Assembly: GCF_000296835.1 (NCBI RefSeq) | Contig: NZ_CAKE01000010.1 | Span: forward strand, 62,001 to 126,000 | DNA from: Lactobacillus hominis DSM 23910 = CRBIP 24.179 | GTDB taxonomy: Bacteria > Bacillota > Bacilli > Lactobacillales > Lactobacillaceae | Direction: 5' to 3' | DNA length: 64,000 nt | In this document: positions 1 to 7,595 of the stretch, piece after piece | Numbering within the stretch: the first letter of the stretch is position 1 | Layout of the letters: each line of letters begins with the position of its first letter | Notes under the pieces: model-generated | Told to the model about the DNA's origin: nothing | The model's input: the letters and a program-made list of their open reading frames with translations, nothing else | Databases searched by the model: none | Position numbers and translations under genes: made by a program

Positions 1-1
1 A

Positions 2-235
2 AGAGTTAATAAAGGAAATGGATTGGTTGAATTAGGGCAAAAGATTGGTATTTCACCGAATGAAATGATGGCAATTGGAGATGAAAGAAATGATATTTCG
101 ATGTTTAAAGTCGTTGGAACTAGCGTAGTGATGGGCAACGGATCTGACGAAGCAAAGGAATATGCTGATTTTATTACAGCTTCTAATGACGAGGACGGAA
201 TTAAAGAGGCCTTTGAAAAGTATGTTTTAAGTTAA
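2..235 (+). CDS. Cof-type HAD-superfamily hydrolase, C-terminal part (runs off window start)
   Basis: The frame is open back to the first bases, so a TTG at 23 is not a real start and the gene begins before the window. The residues show the end of a Cof/YidA-type HAD phosphatase: an NKGNGL segment with the conserved Lys, then MAIGDERNDISMF (motif IV, the Mg-binding GDxxND) and a VVMGNGSDEAKEYADFIT segment typical of the family end. Such enzymes dephosphorylate sugar phosphates or flavin and nucleotide phosphates in the cytoplasm. The substrate cannot be told from this fragment. The family assignment is secure. Confidence 0.85.
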   Translation, partial: RVNKGNGLVELGQKIGISPNEMMAIGDERNDISMFKVVGTSVVMGNGSDEAKEYADFITASNDEDGIKEAFEKYVLS

Positions 236-339
236 TAATGTTGTCTTTATGCTTAAAAGTTATGGCAAACTATTAATGATGGGTATTTAACATAGCTTGT
301 AAAAATACTTAATATTGTCTATAGAACAGGCATTAATTA

Positions 340-954
340 AGGAGCAAGCGTAATGATCTTTCAGATGCTAAGCAGCGCAAGGAATTATTTAAAAAATTTC
401 CTGATATTGATATTTTGGTCAATAACATGGGTATTTTCAAGCCAATGAATTATTTTGATATTGATGAAGCTACTTGGCAAAAATTTATTGATGTAAATGT
501 CTACTCAGGCAATGCCTTAGCTAAGTTTTATTTATCAAAGATGCTCGATAAAGACTTTGGTCGAATTATTTTTATTGCTAGTGAAGAAGCGATTATGCCC
601 TCTGGTGAAATGCCGCAATATAGTTTAACTAAGACAATGAACTTATCAATTGCCAAGAGCTTGTCTAAATTAACTGCAGGCACTCATGTGACTGTGAATA
701 CAATCATGCCGGGATCAACTCTTACTGAAGGCGTTGAAGCAATGATTAATAATATGTATAAAGATTTTGATCTTCCAAAAAAAGAATGGGAAAGTGACTT
801 TATGAAGAATCACCGTCCACTTTCACAAATTCAAAGACTTATTCGCCCAGAAGAAATTGGCCGTTTTGTGACTTTTGTGGCTAGTCCATATGCATCTTCA
901 TTTTCAGGTGAGGCACTTAGACTTGATGGTGGGTTAGTGCCAACAATCTTTTAA
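340..954 (+). pseudogene. Short-chain dehydrogenase/reductase, 5'-truncated
   Basis: The reading frame continues upstream of the apparent TTG start at 415 as far as a stop near 334. The peptide there (DAKQRKELFKKFPDIDILV) is ordinary mid-SDR sequence without a start codon. The C-terminal two thirds are intact: the NNMG strand, the catalytic YSLTK (YxxxK), the PGS turn, and a normal SDR end with LDGGL. The N-terminal Rossmann glycine motif TGxxxGxG is missing, so NAD(P) binding should be lost. No ribosome-binding site precedes an in-frame start. I read it as a decapitated SDR gene, although translation from the TTG cannot be excluded. It ends at a strong terminator. Confidence 0.75.
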
Positions 955-975
955 TTTTGAAATTTAATAATGTAC

Positions 976-1019
976 AAAAATATGCGAACTATTAATGATG
1001 AACAGTTCGCATATTTTTT
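976..1019. terminator. Bidirectional rho-independent terminator
   Basis: A 15-bp perfect stem (AAAAATATGCGAACT at 976-990, complement at 1004-1018) has A and T runs on both sides. It separates the SDR remnant (+) from the DUF3021 gene (-) and can end both transcripts. Confidence 0.85.
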
Positions 1020-1431
1020 ATAATTTCTGATTTACTTTTTGAATTTGAGCTTTAACTTGATGGTAAATGCATAGCCAAATGATGACGTAACCAACTATGT
1101 AACAAATTGTAAAAACAATTAATGGTGTAAAACTCATCTCAACCCAATTGTTGAATAGATAAAAGAAAATATAATCTACATAAATTACTACTGCGTTGAT
1201 TAGGGTTGCAATGCCGAGTGATAGCTTCTCTACTTTAAAGATTGCACTGATGCCTCCGGCGATGAATGCAAGAAGCAAACTTGAGAGAATATTTTTATTG
1301 ATTTCTAGGACTGAAGTTGGATTGTAATGAATTGCAAAATAGTAAGCATAATAGAAAATGGTTAAAATCAGCGGTCCAAAACCAGCAGCAATTAGACCTC
1401 TTTTTGTAAAATTAAAAATAAACTCTTTCAT
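1018..1431 (-). CDS. DUF3021 family membrane protein
   Basis: This 137-residue protein has four hydrophobic segments (about residues 12-32, 45-62, 70-93 and 100-125), the size and topology of DUF3021 proteins. These are small inner-membrane proteins almost always encoded next to a LytTR-domain regulator, and they are thought to control that regulator's activity. Here it lies one base downstream of the LytTR gene on the same strand, so the two are cotranscribed. The start ATG at 1431 sits just after the upstream stop. The family call rests on topology, size and context. The molecular function of DUF3021 is not established. Confidence 0.8.
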   Translation of the reverse strand: MKEFIFNFTKRGLIAAGFGPLILTIFYYAYYFAIHYNPTSVLEINKNILSSLLLAFIAGGISAIFKVEKLSLGIATLINAVVIYVDYIFFYLFNNWVEMSFTPLIVFTICYIVGYVIIWLCIYHQVKAQIQKVNQKL

Positions 1432-1432
1432 T

Positions 1433-1870
1433 TTATTTCAGCTCCTTTCGGATCTTACTAAAGCAGCGTCTAGAAACGTAATCGCTGAGGCCGTTTTTCA
1501 TGATAATGTTTACACCAGCAGTTTTTGTTTCTTCGAAGCGATCGATGTATATTTTATTAACGATAGAAGATTTATTAATTCGCCAGAAATTATTTGGCAG
1601 TTCATTAGTTAATTGATAAATACGTTTGCGGAGATGGTATCTTTTATTATTTATGCAGATTGCAGTGATTTTATTATCAAGTATCGTGATCATAATAATA
1701 TCTTCTAGTTGCAAGATGATTAAGTCTTTGTCATCATAGCCAATGATTGAATTCGAGTTGCCATTAGTTAAAACAAATTTTTCTAAATTATCGGTAAAAA
1801 TACTTTTTTGATGAACTTGTGCTTCAACTATTTCGTTTTTGTGAGGATTAATTAGCAGTTTGAATTTCAT
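1433..1870 (-). CDS. LytTR-domain DNA-binding regulator
   Basis: A 145-residue protein. The N-terminal ~45 residues form a short uncharacterised segment. The rest is a LytTR domain: strands around IIGYDDKDLIILQLEDIIMI, then YHLRKRIYQL, FWRINKSSIVN and the terminal SRRCFSKIRKEL. There is no receiver domain, as is usual for the stand-alone LytTR/DUF3021 pairs of lactobacilli. It probably regulates its own two-gene operon. The start ATG at 1870 has AAAGGAG a few bases upstream. Cognate signal and targets are unknown. Confidence 0.88.
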   Translation of the reverse strand: MKFKLLINPHKNEIVEAQVHQKSIFTDNLEKFVLTNGNSNSIIGYDDKDLIILQLEDIIMITILDNKITAICINNKRYHLRKRIYQLTNELPNNFWRINKSSIVNKIYIDRFEETKTAGVNIIMKNGLSDYVSRRCFSKIRKELK

Positions 1871-1982
1871 TTTTAGCTCCTTTCAAGATTATTATATTTA
1901 AAGTTCATGATGATATCTTGCTTTTGTAGTTATCGGTAAATTTTTAAGATTAATCGGTTGGGAGTTTTGATTTTGACTAGAC

Positions 1983-2020
1983 AAAAAGATAGTGCATGTT
2001 AAGTTAATGCACTATCTTTT
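1983..2020 (-). terminator. Terminator of the LysR gene
   Basis: An inverted repeat AAAAGATAGTGCAT / ATGCACTATCTTTT (stem about 14 bp, 9-nt loop) lies just past the LysR stop on the minus strand. It is flanked by A and T runs and could also act on the plus strand. Confidence 0.75.
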
Positions 2021-2021
2021 C

Positions 2022-2891
2022 TTACTTCTGATCGTATTTGCTCCATTGGTCTTGCAATTTTTCAATTAAAGGCATGACACGATTTTTATTTTGCTTTAAA
2101 TAAACAGCGTAGAACTTTTGATGGGCTACTTCATCTGATAAAGGACGAACAGTTCGATTATTAGGCAAATTGGTGCCCCATTGAGAATCTAAGCTAGTTA
2201 AGTTAGTGGTGAAGAAAGGAAGCACTGAATATTGTAGAATTTCGCTATATTCAGTTGATTCATTTTGAAAAATAATCTTACTATCTGGAATTTCATCATG
2301 ATAGATCTTGGTCCAAAAGCCAATTGGAGACGGACTTAAAATAGTTTTGCCCTTAAGCTTCTTGAAGGACAATTCCTTATTTTCGTTTAATTTACATTCA
2401 GATGGAAGATTAACTGACATTGATTCTGTGCCTAGATAAGTTGAGGTAATATCACGATCTTCAATTGGAAAGTTAATTAAAACACAAGTTAATTGATGTT
2501 CACTTAGTAACTTTTCAAAATTATTTTCAACTAAATTATTCTTAATCTGAATATTTTTATCATGTAAAGATCGTAGGACAATTCCTGGTCCTGGGGCATT
2601 GAAGCCGACGACTAGGGTAGTCTGATCTTTATCAAATTGCTTAACTTTTTTAGTGAAGTCTAAATTGTCGTTGATTAATTTTTTTGCTTCACGTGTCGTA
2701 TATTTTCCAGTTTCGTTTAAATAAAGTTTATTAGGTTTACGAATAAAAAGCTTCACGCCAAGTTCTTCTTCGAGCTTTTTCATAGAATGTGTCACAGCAG
2801 GCTGGGTTAAACCAAGAACTTCTGCGGTTTTAGCGACGGTGCCATATTTAGCAAATGTGACTAATTCTTCCAGTAAGTAATTTTCAATCAT
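2022..2891 (-). CDS. LysR-family transcriptional regulator
   Basis: An LTTR with an N-terminal winged helix (FAKYGTVAKTAEVLGLTQPAVTHSMKKLE) and a periplasmic-binding-like effector domain. The frame extends six codons further to a TTG at 2909, but the ATG at 2891 has an AGGT-type ribosome-binding site about seven bases upstream, so I start there (289 residues). It diverges from the flavodoxin-like reductase/alcohol dehydrogenase operon at 3019, which it most likely controls in the usual LTTR fashion. The effector is unknown. Confidence 0.88.
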   Translation of the reverse strand: MIENYLLEELVTFAKYGTVAKTAEVLGLTQPAVTHSMKKLEEELGVKLFIRKPNKLYLNETGKYTTREAKKLINDNLDFTKKVKQFDKDQTTLVVGFNAPGPGIVLRSLHDKNIQIKNNLVENNFEKLLSEHQLTCVLINFPIEDRDITSTYLGTESMSVNLPSECKLNENKELSFKKLKGKTILSPSPIGFWTKIYHDEIPDSKIIFQNESTEYSEILQYSVLPFFTTNLTSLDSQWGTNLPNNRTVRPLSDEVAHQKFYAVYLKQNKNRVMPLIEKLQDQWSKYDQK

Positions 2892-3018
2892 ATTTCTACC
2901 TCGTGACAATAAATCTAATTTATCCTAGCATGAAAAAATATGAATTTTCAAGAGTATTTCTTCTTCGTATAATCATTTATGAAAATTGAAGTTAGAAATA
3001 GTGAAAGAAGAATGACTT

Positions 3019-3555
3019 ATGGCTAGAGTAGTAATTTTAACAGGAAGTCCTCACTTTGAGGGCGCCTCTCAAAAATTAGCAGACAATTTTGAAAAAGGAA
3101 TAAAGGAAGCTGGAAACGAAGTTTATCGCTATGATGCGGGTTTGCAAAGTGAAAGTCAGCCACATTTTTTACAACTTGAACACGCACCAGGGATGGAAGT
3201 TGGAATTCCAGATAATGATTTAGTAGAAAAAGAAGTAATCCCTAAATTATTAGAAGCTGACATTGTTGTTCTAGTATCATCACTTTATTATTTCGGCTTG
3301 AATGCTCAACTTAAAACTGTTATTGATCGATTCTATGACTATAATCATGAATTAAAAGATAAAAAGATGGTCTTCATGATGGCTGGTTATGGGGCTCAGG
3401 AAGATATGGATGCAGTAAAGTTACATATACATAAATTGAGTAATTATATGCGTTGGCAAATGATTGATGAAATTTATGCGGATGATTCGTGGAATGATCA
3501 AAAATTAGCAAAATTTACTCAAAAAGCTTATAAATTAGGTAGGAGTATTAAGTAG
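3019..3555 (+). CDS. NAD(P)H-dependent flavodoxin-fold oxidoreductase
   Basis: A 178-residue protein that begins with a flavodoxin-like strand and phosphate loop (VVILTGSPHFEGASQKLADNF), the FMN-phosphate site of NADPH-dependent FMN reductases and quinone reductases. VLVSSLYYFGLNAQLKTVIDR is the isoalloxazine-contacting segment of that family. It heads an operon with a zinc alcohol dehydrogenase 13 bp downstream and a broken DUF2255 gene, all opposite a LysR gene. The likely role is flavin or quinone reduction in response to the LysR inducer. The substrate is not predictable. Confidence 0.85.
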   Translation: MARVVILTGSPHFEGASQKLADNFEKGIKEAGNEVYRYDAGLQSESQPHFLQLEHAPGMEVGIPDNDLVEKEVIPKLLEADIVVLVSSLYYFGLNAQLKTVIDRFYDYNHELKDKKMVFMMAGYGAQEDMDAVKLHIHKLSNYMRWQMIDEIYADDSWNDQKLAKFTQKAYKLGRSIK

Positions 3556-3568
3556 GAGGATTAGATTA

Positions 3569-4609
3569 ATGAAATACGCTGAATTTGTTAAAGCGGGCGA
3601 AATGAAGATTGTTGATAAACCAATGCCCAAAATTGAAGAAGATGACGATGTTATCATTAAAGTTCTTCGGACTTGCGTTTGTGGTTCAGATTTGTGGGCA
3701 TACCGTGGTTTAGAAGAACAAGGTCATGAAAATGATGGTCACGAAATTATTGGTGTGATTGAAGAAGTAGGCAAAGATATTACTACTGTAAAGAAAGGCG
3801 ATTTCGTAATTGCACCATTTACTCATGGATGTGGGCATTGTCGCGCTTGTTTGGCCGGATTTGATGGTGTATGCATGAGTCATGGTTTAGGCGAAAATTT
3901 CTCGGTCGGCTATCAAGCAGAGTATGTTCGCTTTCAGCATGCACAATGGTCATTAGTTAAGATTCCTGGAAAACCTGAGGATTACAGCGAAGGGATGCTT
4001 AAGTCATTCTTAGCTTTAGCAGATGTAATGGCAACCGGATATCATGCAGCTAGAGTTGCAAATGTAAGACCAGGTGACAGTGTTATCGTTTTAGGTGATG
4101 GTGCTGTGGGATTATCTGCAATTATTGCTGCTAAGTTACGCGGAGCTAAACAAATCGTTTCTACTAGTCGGCATCCAGACCGGGAAAAGATAGCGCGTGA
4201 ATTTGGTGCGACCGATAATGTGGCGCAGCGTGATGAAGAAGGAATTCAAAACCTAATTAATATTACGCGTGGCGGTGCTGATGCAGTCTTAGAATGCGTT
4301 GGTAGTAAATTGTCAAATAAAGAAGCTATCCAGGTAGGTCGTCCTGGCGCGATTGTTGGCCGTGTTGGTTTACCACATGGAGCAGAATTGAACCCAGGTT
4401 TAATTTTTTATAAAAACATGAGCGTTGCTGGCGGACCTGCATCTGTGACAACTTATGATAAAGAAATTTTACTTAAGGCTGTCTTAGACGGCAAGATTAA
4501 TCCAGGTAAGGTTTTTACTAAGACATATGATTTAGATCAAATTAATGAAGCATACCAAGATATGGTTGATCGCAAGGTGATCAAGTCATATATCAAGGTT
4601 AGAGATTAA
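3569..4609 (+). CDS. Zinc-dependent medium-chain alcohol dehydrogenase
   Basis: An MDR-family protein of 346 residues. Catalytic-zinc ligands are visible in CVCGSDLW (Cys38) and GHENDGHEI (His/Glu around 58-59). The structural zinc lobe is complete (Cys88, Cys91, Cys94 and Cys102, spaced CxxCxxCx7C). The nucleotide fold has VIVLGDGAVGL at about 175. Related enzymes oxidise threonine, sorbitol or other alcohols with NAD(P). The start follows GGAGGATTAG ten bases upstream, within the operon. A C-terminal paralogous scrap lies at 31806-31928. Confidence 0.88.
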   Translation: MKYAEFVKAGEMKIVDKPMPKIEEDDDVIIKVLRTCVCGSDLWAYRGLEEQGHENDGHEIIGVIEEVGKDITTVKKGDFVIAPFTHGCGHCRACLAGFDGVCMSHGLGENFSVGYQAEYVRFQHAQWSLVKIPGKPEDYSEGMLKSFLALADVMATGYHAARVANVRPGDSVIVLGDGAVGLSAIIAAKLRGAKQIVSTSRHPDREKIAREFGATDNVAQRDEEGIQNLINITRGGADAVLECVGSKLSNKEAIQVGRPGAIVGRVGLPHGAELNPGLIFYKNMSVAGGPASVTTYDKEILLKAVLDGKINPGKVFTKTYDLDQINEAYQDMVDRKVIKSYIKVRD

Positions 4610-4619
4610 GGAGAATAAA

Positions 4620-4985
4620 ATGAATAATTGGACAAATGAAGAAATGATCAGGCTCAAACTTTACAAAATCGTCCTTATAATGATGATAAGATGACTTTTG
4701 AAGAAGACAATCCTGTCTGGGAAGTAACTGTTGATAATCAGGTATTTATTCGCGGCGCAAAAGGCGTTAAGGATACTAAATGGTATCAAGCTGGAGTTAA
4801 AAATGGCGGTCAAATTGAAGTTGCTGGTCAAAAGTTTGAAGTGGAATACCAAGCAGTTAATAACGTAGAAATAATTGAGGATGTTACCGAAGCTTTTAAT
4901 AAAAAAATATCATGATCAGTATCCAATTGACTTAATGGTGTCAAATCCAGTTGCAAAAGCAACAGTAGCTTTAGTAAGGAAGTAG
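4620..4985 (+). pseudogene. DUF2255 family protein, two frameshifts
   Basis: The ATG at 4620 follows AAGGAGAATAAA directly after the dehydrogenase and reads MNNWTNEEM, then hits a stop at 4692. The family sequence (NPVWEVTVDNQVFIRGAKG, KWYQAGVKNGG) continues in another frame from about 4640 to 4915. A second shift at a run of seven A's near 4902 changes NKKYHDQYP into a premature stop. The proper tail (DLMVSNPVAKATVALVRK) then runs to 4985. DUF2255 genes commonly sit beside flavin reductases and short-chain enzymes, and their function is unknown. Both shifts should be confirmed in the assembly, since one lies in a homopolymer. Confidence 0.78.
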
Positions 4986-4989
4986 CAAT

Positions 4990-5016
4990 AAAGATTCGCA
5001 AATTGCGAGTCTTTTT
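4990..5016 (+). terminator. Terminator of the reductase/dehydrogenase operon
   Basis: AAGATTCGCAA / TTGCGAGTCTT forms an 11-bp stem with one G-T pair, followed by TTTTTTC. Confidence 0.8.
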
Positions 5017-5093
5017 TCTTTGACTTTAGTTAGGTATAATTTTAAATAATAATAAAATTAAAATTTTTATAATAATTAAATAGGAGACAATAG

Positions 5094-6422
5094 ATGAAAA
5101 ATCAAGGAAAAGAAATTACGCCTGACTTACTAAAAAAATTTGAAAAGGACTTAAAAGCAGATAAAACCGCAGAAATTGTAGGTAGAACTATTGCTAAAAA
5201 TGGCTTTTTATCTAGCAGTGAAGATCAAGAAGCCAGCAAGCGCAATAATATGACTTTTTCAATTGAAGTTCCAACTGGGAAAGTCGGTAATCAAAGACAA
5301 AGTGGACGTTGTTGGTTATTTGCCGCATTAAATGTTTTGCGTCAAGAATTTGCTCAAAAGTATAATTTTAAAGATTTTGAACTTTCACAAAATTATAACT
5401 TTTTCTGGGATCGTTTGGGTCGTGCAAATTTGTTTTTACAAAGAATTGTGCGCACGGCTAATGAAGATTTAGAAGATAGACACGTGCAAGCATATCTTAG
5501 TTACGCTATGGACGATGGTGGTGAGTGGGACAATGCAGCTGCTATTATTGAAACCTATGGTGTTGTACCTAACTATGTAATGCCAGACACTTATAATACG
5601 AAAAACACTCATGAATTTGATGAAATTAATGCAAGTTTACAACGTAAATATGCTTTGGAATTGCGTGAAATGATCAGAGCAGGTAAGTCTGAAGCTGAAG
5701 TTGAAAATCGTCGTCAAGAAATGTTGAGCGATATTTATCGTTTGTGCGTGTTAGCTTTTGGTGAGCCACCTAAGCAATTTGACCTTGAATTTAAAGATGA
5801 TAAGGGTGAAGTTAAGCAATTTTTAGGTTTGAAGCCAAAAGAATTTTTAGATAATTACTTTGACACTGATTTAAATGAATTTGTTGAATTAGTTGATTAT
5901 CCTGATCATGAATATAACCATGTTTACTGGAATGAAATGCAAGATAATGTTGCCGGCAGCTATCAAACTGAATATGTGAATGTAGATTTTAAATATTTGC
6001 AACAAGCAATTATTGATCAGTTAAAAGATGGTCATATTGTGTGGTTCGGCTGTGATGTCGGTACTGATTCCGATGCGCGTACGCGTGGCTGGCTTGATGA
6101 TAAGCTTTATCGCCAGGCAGAATTAATTGGCCTAGATTATGAAATGGATAAAGGCCAGCGTTTAGCTACGCGTCAAGGTAGTGCAAGTCATTGTATGGCA
6201 ATTACTGGCGTTAATTTAGTCAATGGTAAGCCTGATCGCTGGAAAATTGAAAATTCTTGGGGCGAAAAAGTAGGTCAAGCTGGCTATATGACAATGACGC
6301 AATCTTGGTTTGAAAAGTATTGCTTCCAAGTTGTCGCAAATAAGAAGTACTTGCCTCAAGAAGTACGTGATGTACTTAAGACTAAGCCAATTAAAGTTGA
6401 GCCTTGGGATACTTTATTTTAA
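5094..6422 (+). CDS. C1-family cysteine peptidase, PepC/PepE/PepG type
   Basis: A 442-residue bleomycin-hydrolase-type peptidase. The catalytic residues are Cys73 in QSGRCWLFAALN, His366 in SHCMAITG and Asn387 in ENSWG. The active-site Gln (Gln69) is also present. These cytoplasmic hexameric enzymes degrade peptides imported during proteolytic growth. The protein ends ...KVEPWDTLF and lacks the few residues (ending ...GALA-like) with which true PepC aminopeptidases occupy their own active-site groove. Trimming that tail is known to turn PepC into an oligopeptidase, so this copy may be a PepE/PepG-type endopeptidase. The start follows TAGGAGA. Confidence 0.92.
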   Translation: MKNQGKEITPDLLKKFEKDLKADKTAEIVGRTIAKNGFLSSSEDQEASKRNNMTFSIEVPTGKVGNQRQSGRCWLFAALNVLRQEFAQKYNFKDFELSQNYNFFWDRLGRANLFLQRIVRTANEDLEDRHVQAYLSYAMDDGGEWDNAAAIIETYGVVPNYVMPDTYNTKNTHEFDEINASLQRKYALELREMIRAGKSEAEVENRRQEMLSDIYRLCVLAFGEPPKQFDLEFKDDKGEVKQFLGLKPKEFLDNYFDTDLNEFVELVDYPDHEYNHVYWNEMQDNVAGSYQTEYVNVDFKYLQQAIIDQLKDGHIVWFGCDVGTDSDARTRGWLDDKLYRQAELIGLDYEMDKGQRLATRQGSASHCMAITGVNLVNGKPDRWKIENSWGEKVGQAGYMTMTQSWFEKYCFQVVANKKYLPQEVRDVLKTKPIKVEPWDTLF

Positions 6423-6453
6423 TGGCAAAATAATTTTATAGAATCAAATAAAT

Positions 6454-6487
6454 AAAAAGCTGTTGATTTCAATATCAGCAGCTTTTT
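6454..6487. terminator. Bidirectional terminator between peptidase and LysR
   Basis: AAAAAGCTGTTGAT / ATCAGCAGCTTTTT forms a hairpin with A and T runs on either side. It serves the convergent peptidase (+) and LysR (-) genes. Confidence 0.85.
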
Positions 6488-6507
6488 GTTTATAAAATTT
6501 ATAATTC

Positions 6508-7392
6508 TTATTTTTCATGAAAATGACGAAGAATTTTGATTCCTTTTCTTTGATAAACATTTGGAATAAAACTTTTACGCATAGCAATTTGCATGTAGGC
6601 ATATAATTTCTGCCCATTTACTAAACGAATAATATGAACATTATCAGTGCTGCGAATACTACTCTCCATTGCTAAAGCAATTCCAACATTTCGTTCAACT
6701 AAATCAATCATCATTCTCATTGTGTCAGCAGTGTAAATGATTTTAGGACTAAATTGCCCAAGTTTTGCTTCTTGATCTAGGCATTCTCTAGTTAAATAAC
6801 CCTTTTTTCTTGCAATAAAACTTCTGTTTTTTAGTTCAAAAGCAGAAACAGCCTTCTTTTTGTTCCAAGGATCATCGAATCCAGTAATAATGACTAGTTC
6901 GGTTTTTTCAAGATTACGTATAAAGTAATCAGGATCATTTATTGGGACCATCCAAGAATAAATAGCCACATCAACATCACCATTGGTTAAACTGGAGAAA
7001 GCATCTGCCGATCTCTCTAGTCGAGTTTCAAGCATTGAGGAAATTCCTGCTTGAAAAAATTTTTGAATAATATCTGGGATATAGATACTACCAGCTTCTC
7101 CTGAAAAGGCCAGTCTGATTTTATCATCACTTGCATGCTTTACGTCATAAGAAATGCTTTCAATTTCCTTTAGTAGAAAATTAGCTTTCTTATAAAGTAA
7201 CTCCCCAGCTACAGTTAACTTTAGATTACTTTTTCGATTATTTTGAGTTATCAAAGGGTCATTAAATTCATTTGATAACCGTTTTATTGCCATTGAAATC
7301 GTGGGTTGAGTAACATCAAATTTATTTGCTGTCTCGGTATAGCTACCTGTTTTTACAAGAGTGCAAAAATATAAAAGATCTTTTTCGTTCAT
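6508..7392 (-). CDS. LysR-family regulator, divergent from flavoprotein 1
   Basis: A 294-residue LTTR. The N-terminal helix-turn-helix reads TGSYTETANKFDVTQPTISMA, followed by the linker helix and an effector domain. It is divergent from the FAD/FMN reductase at 7596 with about 200 bp between them, the standard arrangement for an LTTR and its target. A second LysR of similar length (9375-10250) faces the next flavoprotein, so the two units look like duplicated modules. In L. plantarum the hydroxycinnamate reductase genes are likewise opposite a LysR gene. The effector is unknown but is probably the substrate acid. Confidence 0.88.
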   Translation of the reverse strand: MNEKDLLYFCTLVKTGSYTETANKFDVTQPTISMAIKRLSNEFNDPLITQNNRKSNLKLTVAGELLYKKANFLLKEIESISYDVKHASDDKIRLAFSGEAGSIYIPDIIQKFFQAGISSMLETRLERSADAFSSLTNGDVDVAIYSWMVPINDPDYFIRNLEKTELVIITGFDDPWNKKKAVSAFELKNRSFIARKKGYLTRECLDQEAKLGQFSPKIIYTADTMRMMIDLVERNVGIALAMESSIRSTDNVHIIRLVNGQKLYAYMQIAMRKSFIPNVYQRKGIKILRHFHEK

Positions 7393-7531
7393 TATTAATC
7401 CATTAATTATAAAGTTAATTTATAAGTATATCTTTTTTAATTATAACTCTTTTTGAAATAATGTTGATGGATGTTGATATAAAAAGAATTATCTAGGTAA
7501 ATACTAAAAACAAGAATGCAAAAATTAATTA

Positions 7532-7579
7532 GATTTCAATTTATGAAAGCGATATATTTCATTTATGGAATATGAAATA
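7532..7579. promoter_or_regulatory. Candidate LysR-binding dyads upstream of flavoprotein 1
   Basis: Two dyads lie in the intergenic region: TTTCA-n-TGAAA within 7533-7547, and TATTTCAT / ATGAAATA at 7555-7562 and 7572-7579. Their spacing and position just upstream of the flavoprotein start fit LTTR sites. They are assigned from sequence symmetry only. Confidence 0.4.
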
Positions 7580-7595
7580 GAAAAGAGTGACAATT

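Noticed and set aside
1358-1612. 84-residue plus-strand ORF
   Set aside because: It lies antisense across the DUF3021 and LytTR genes, has no ribosome-binding site and no family features.
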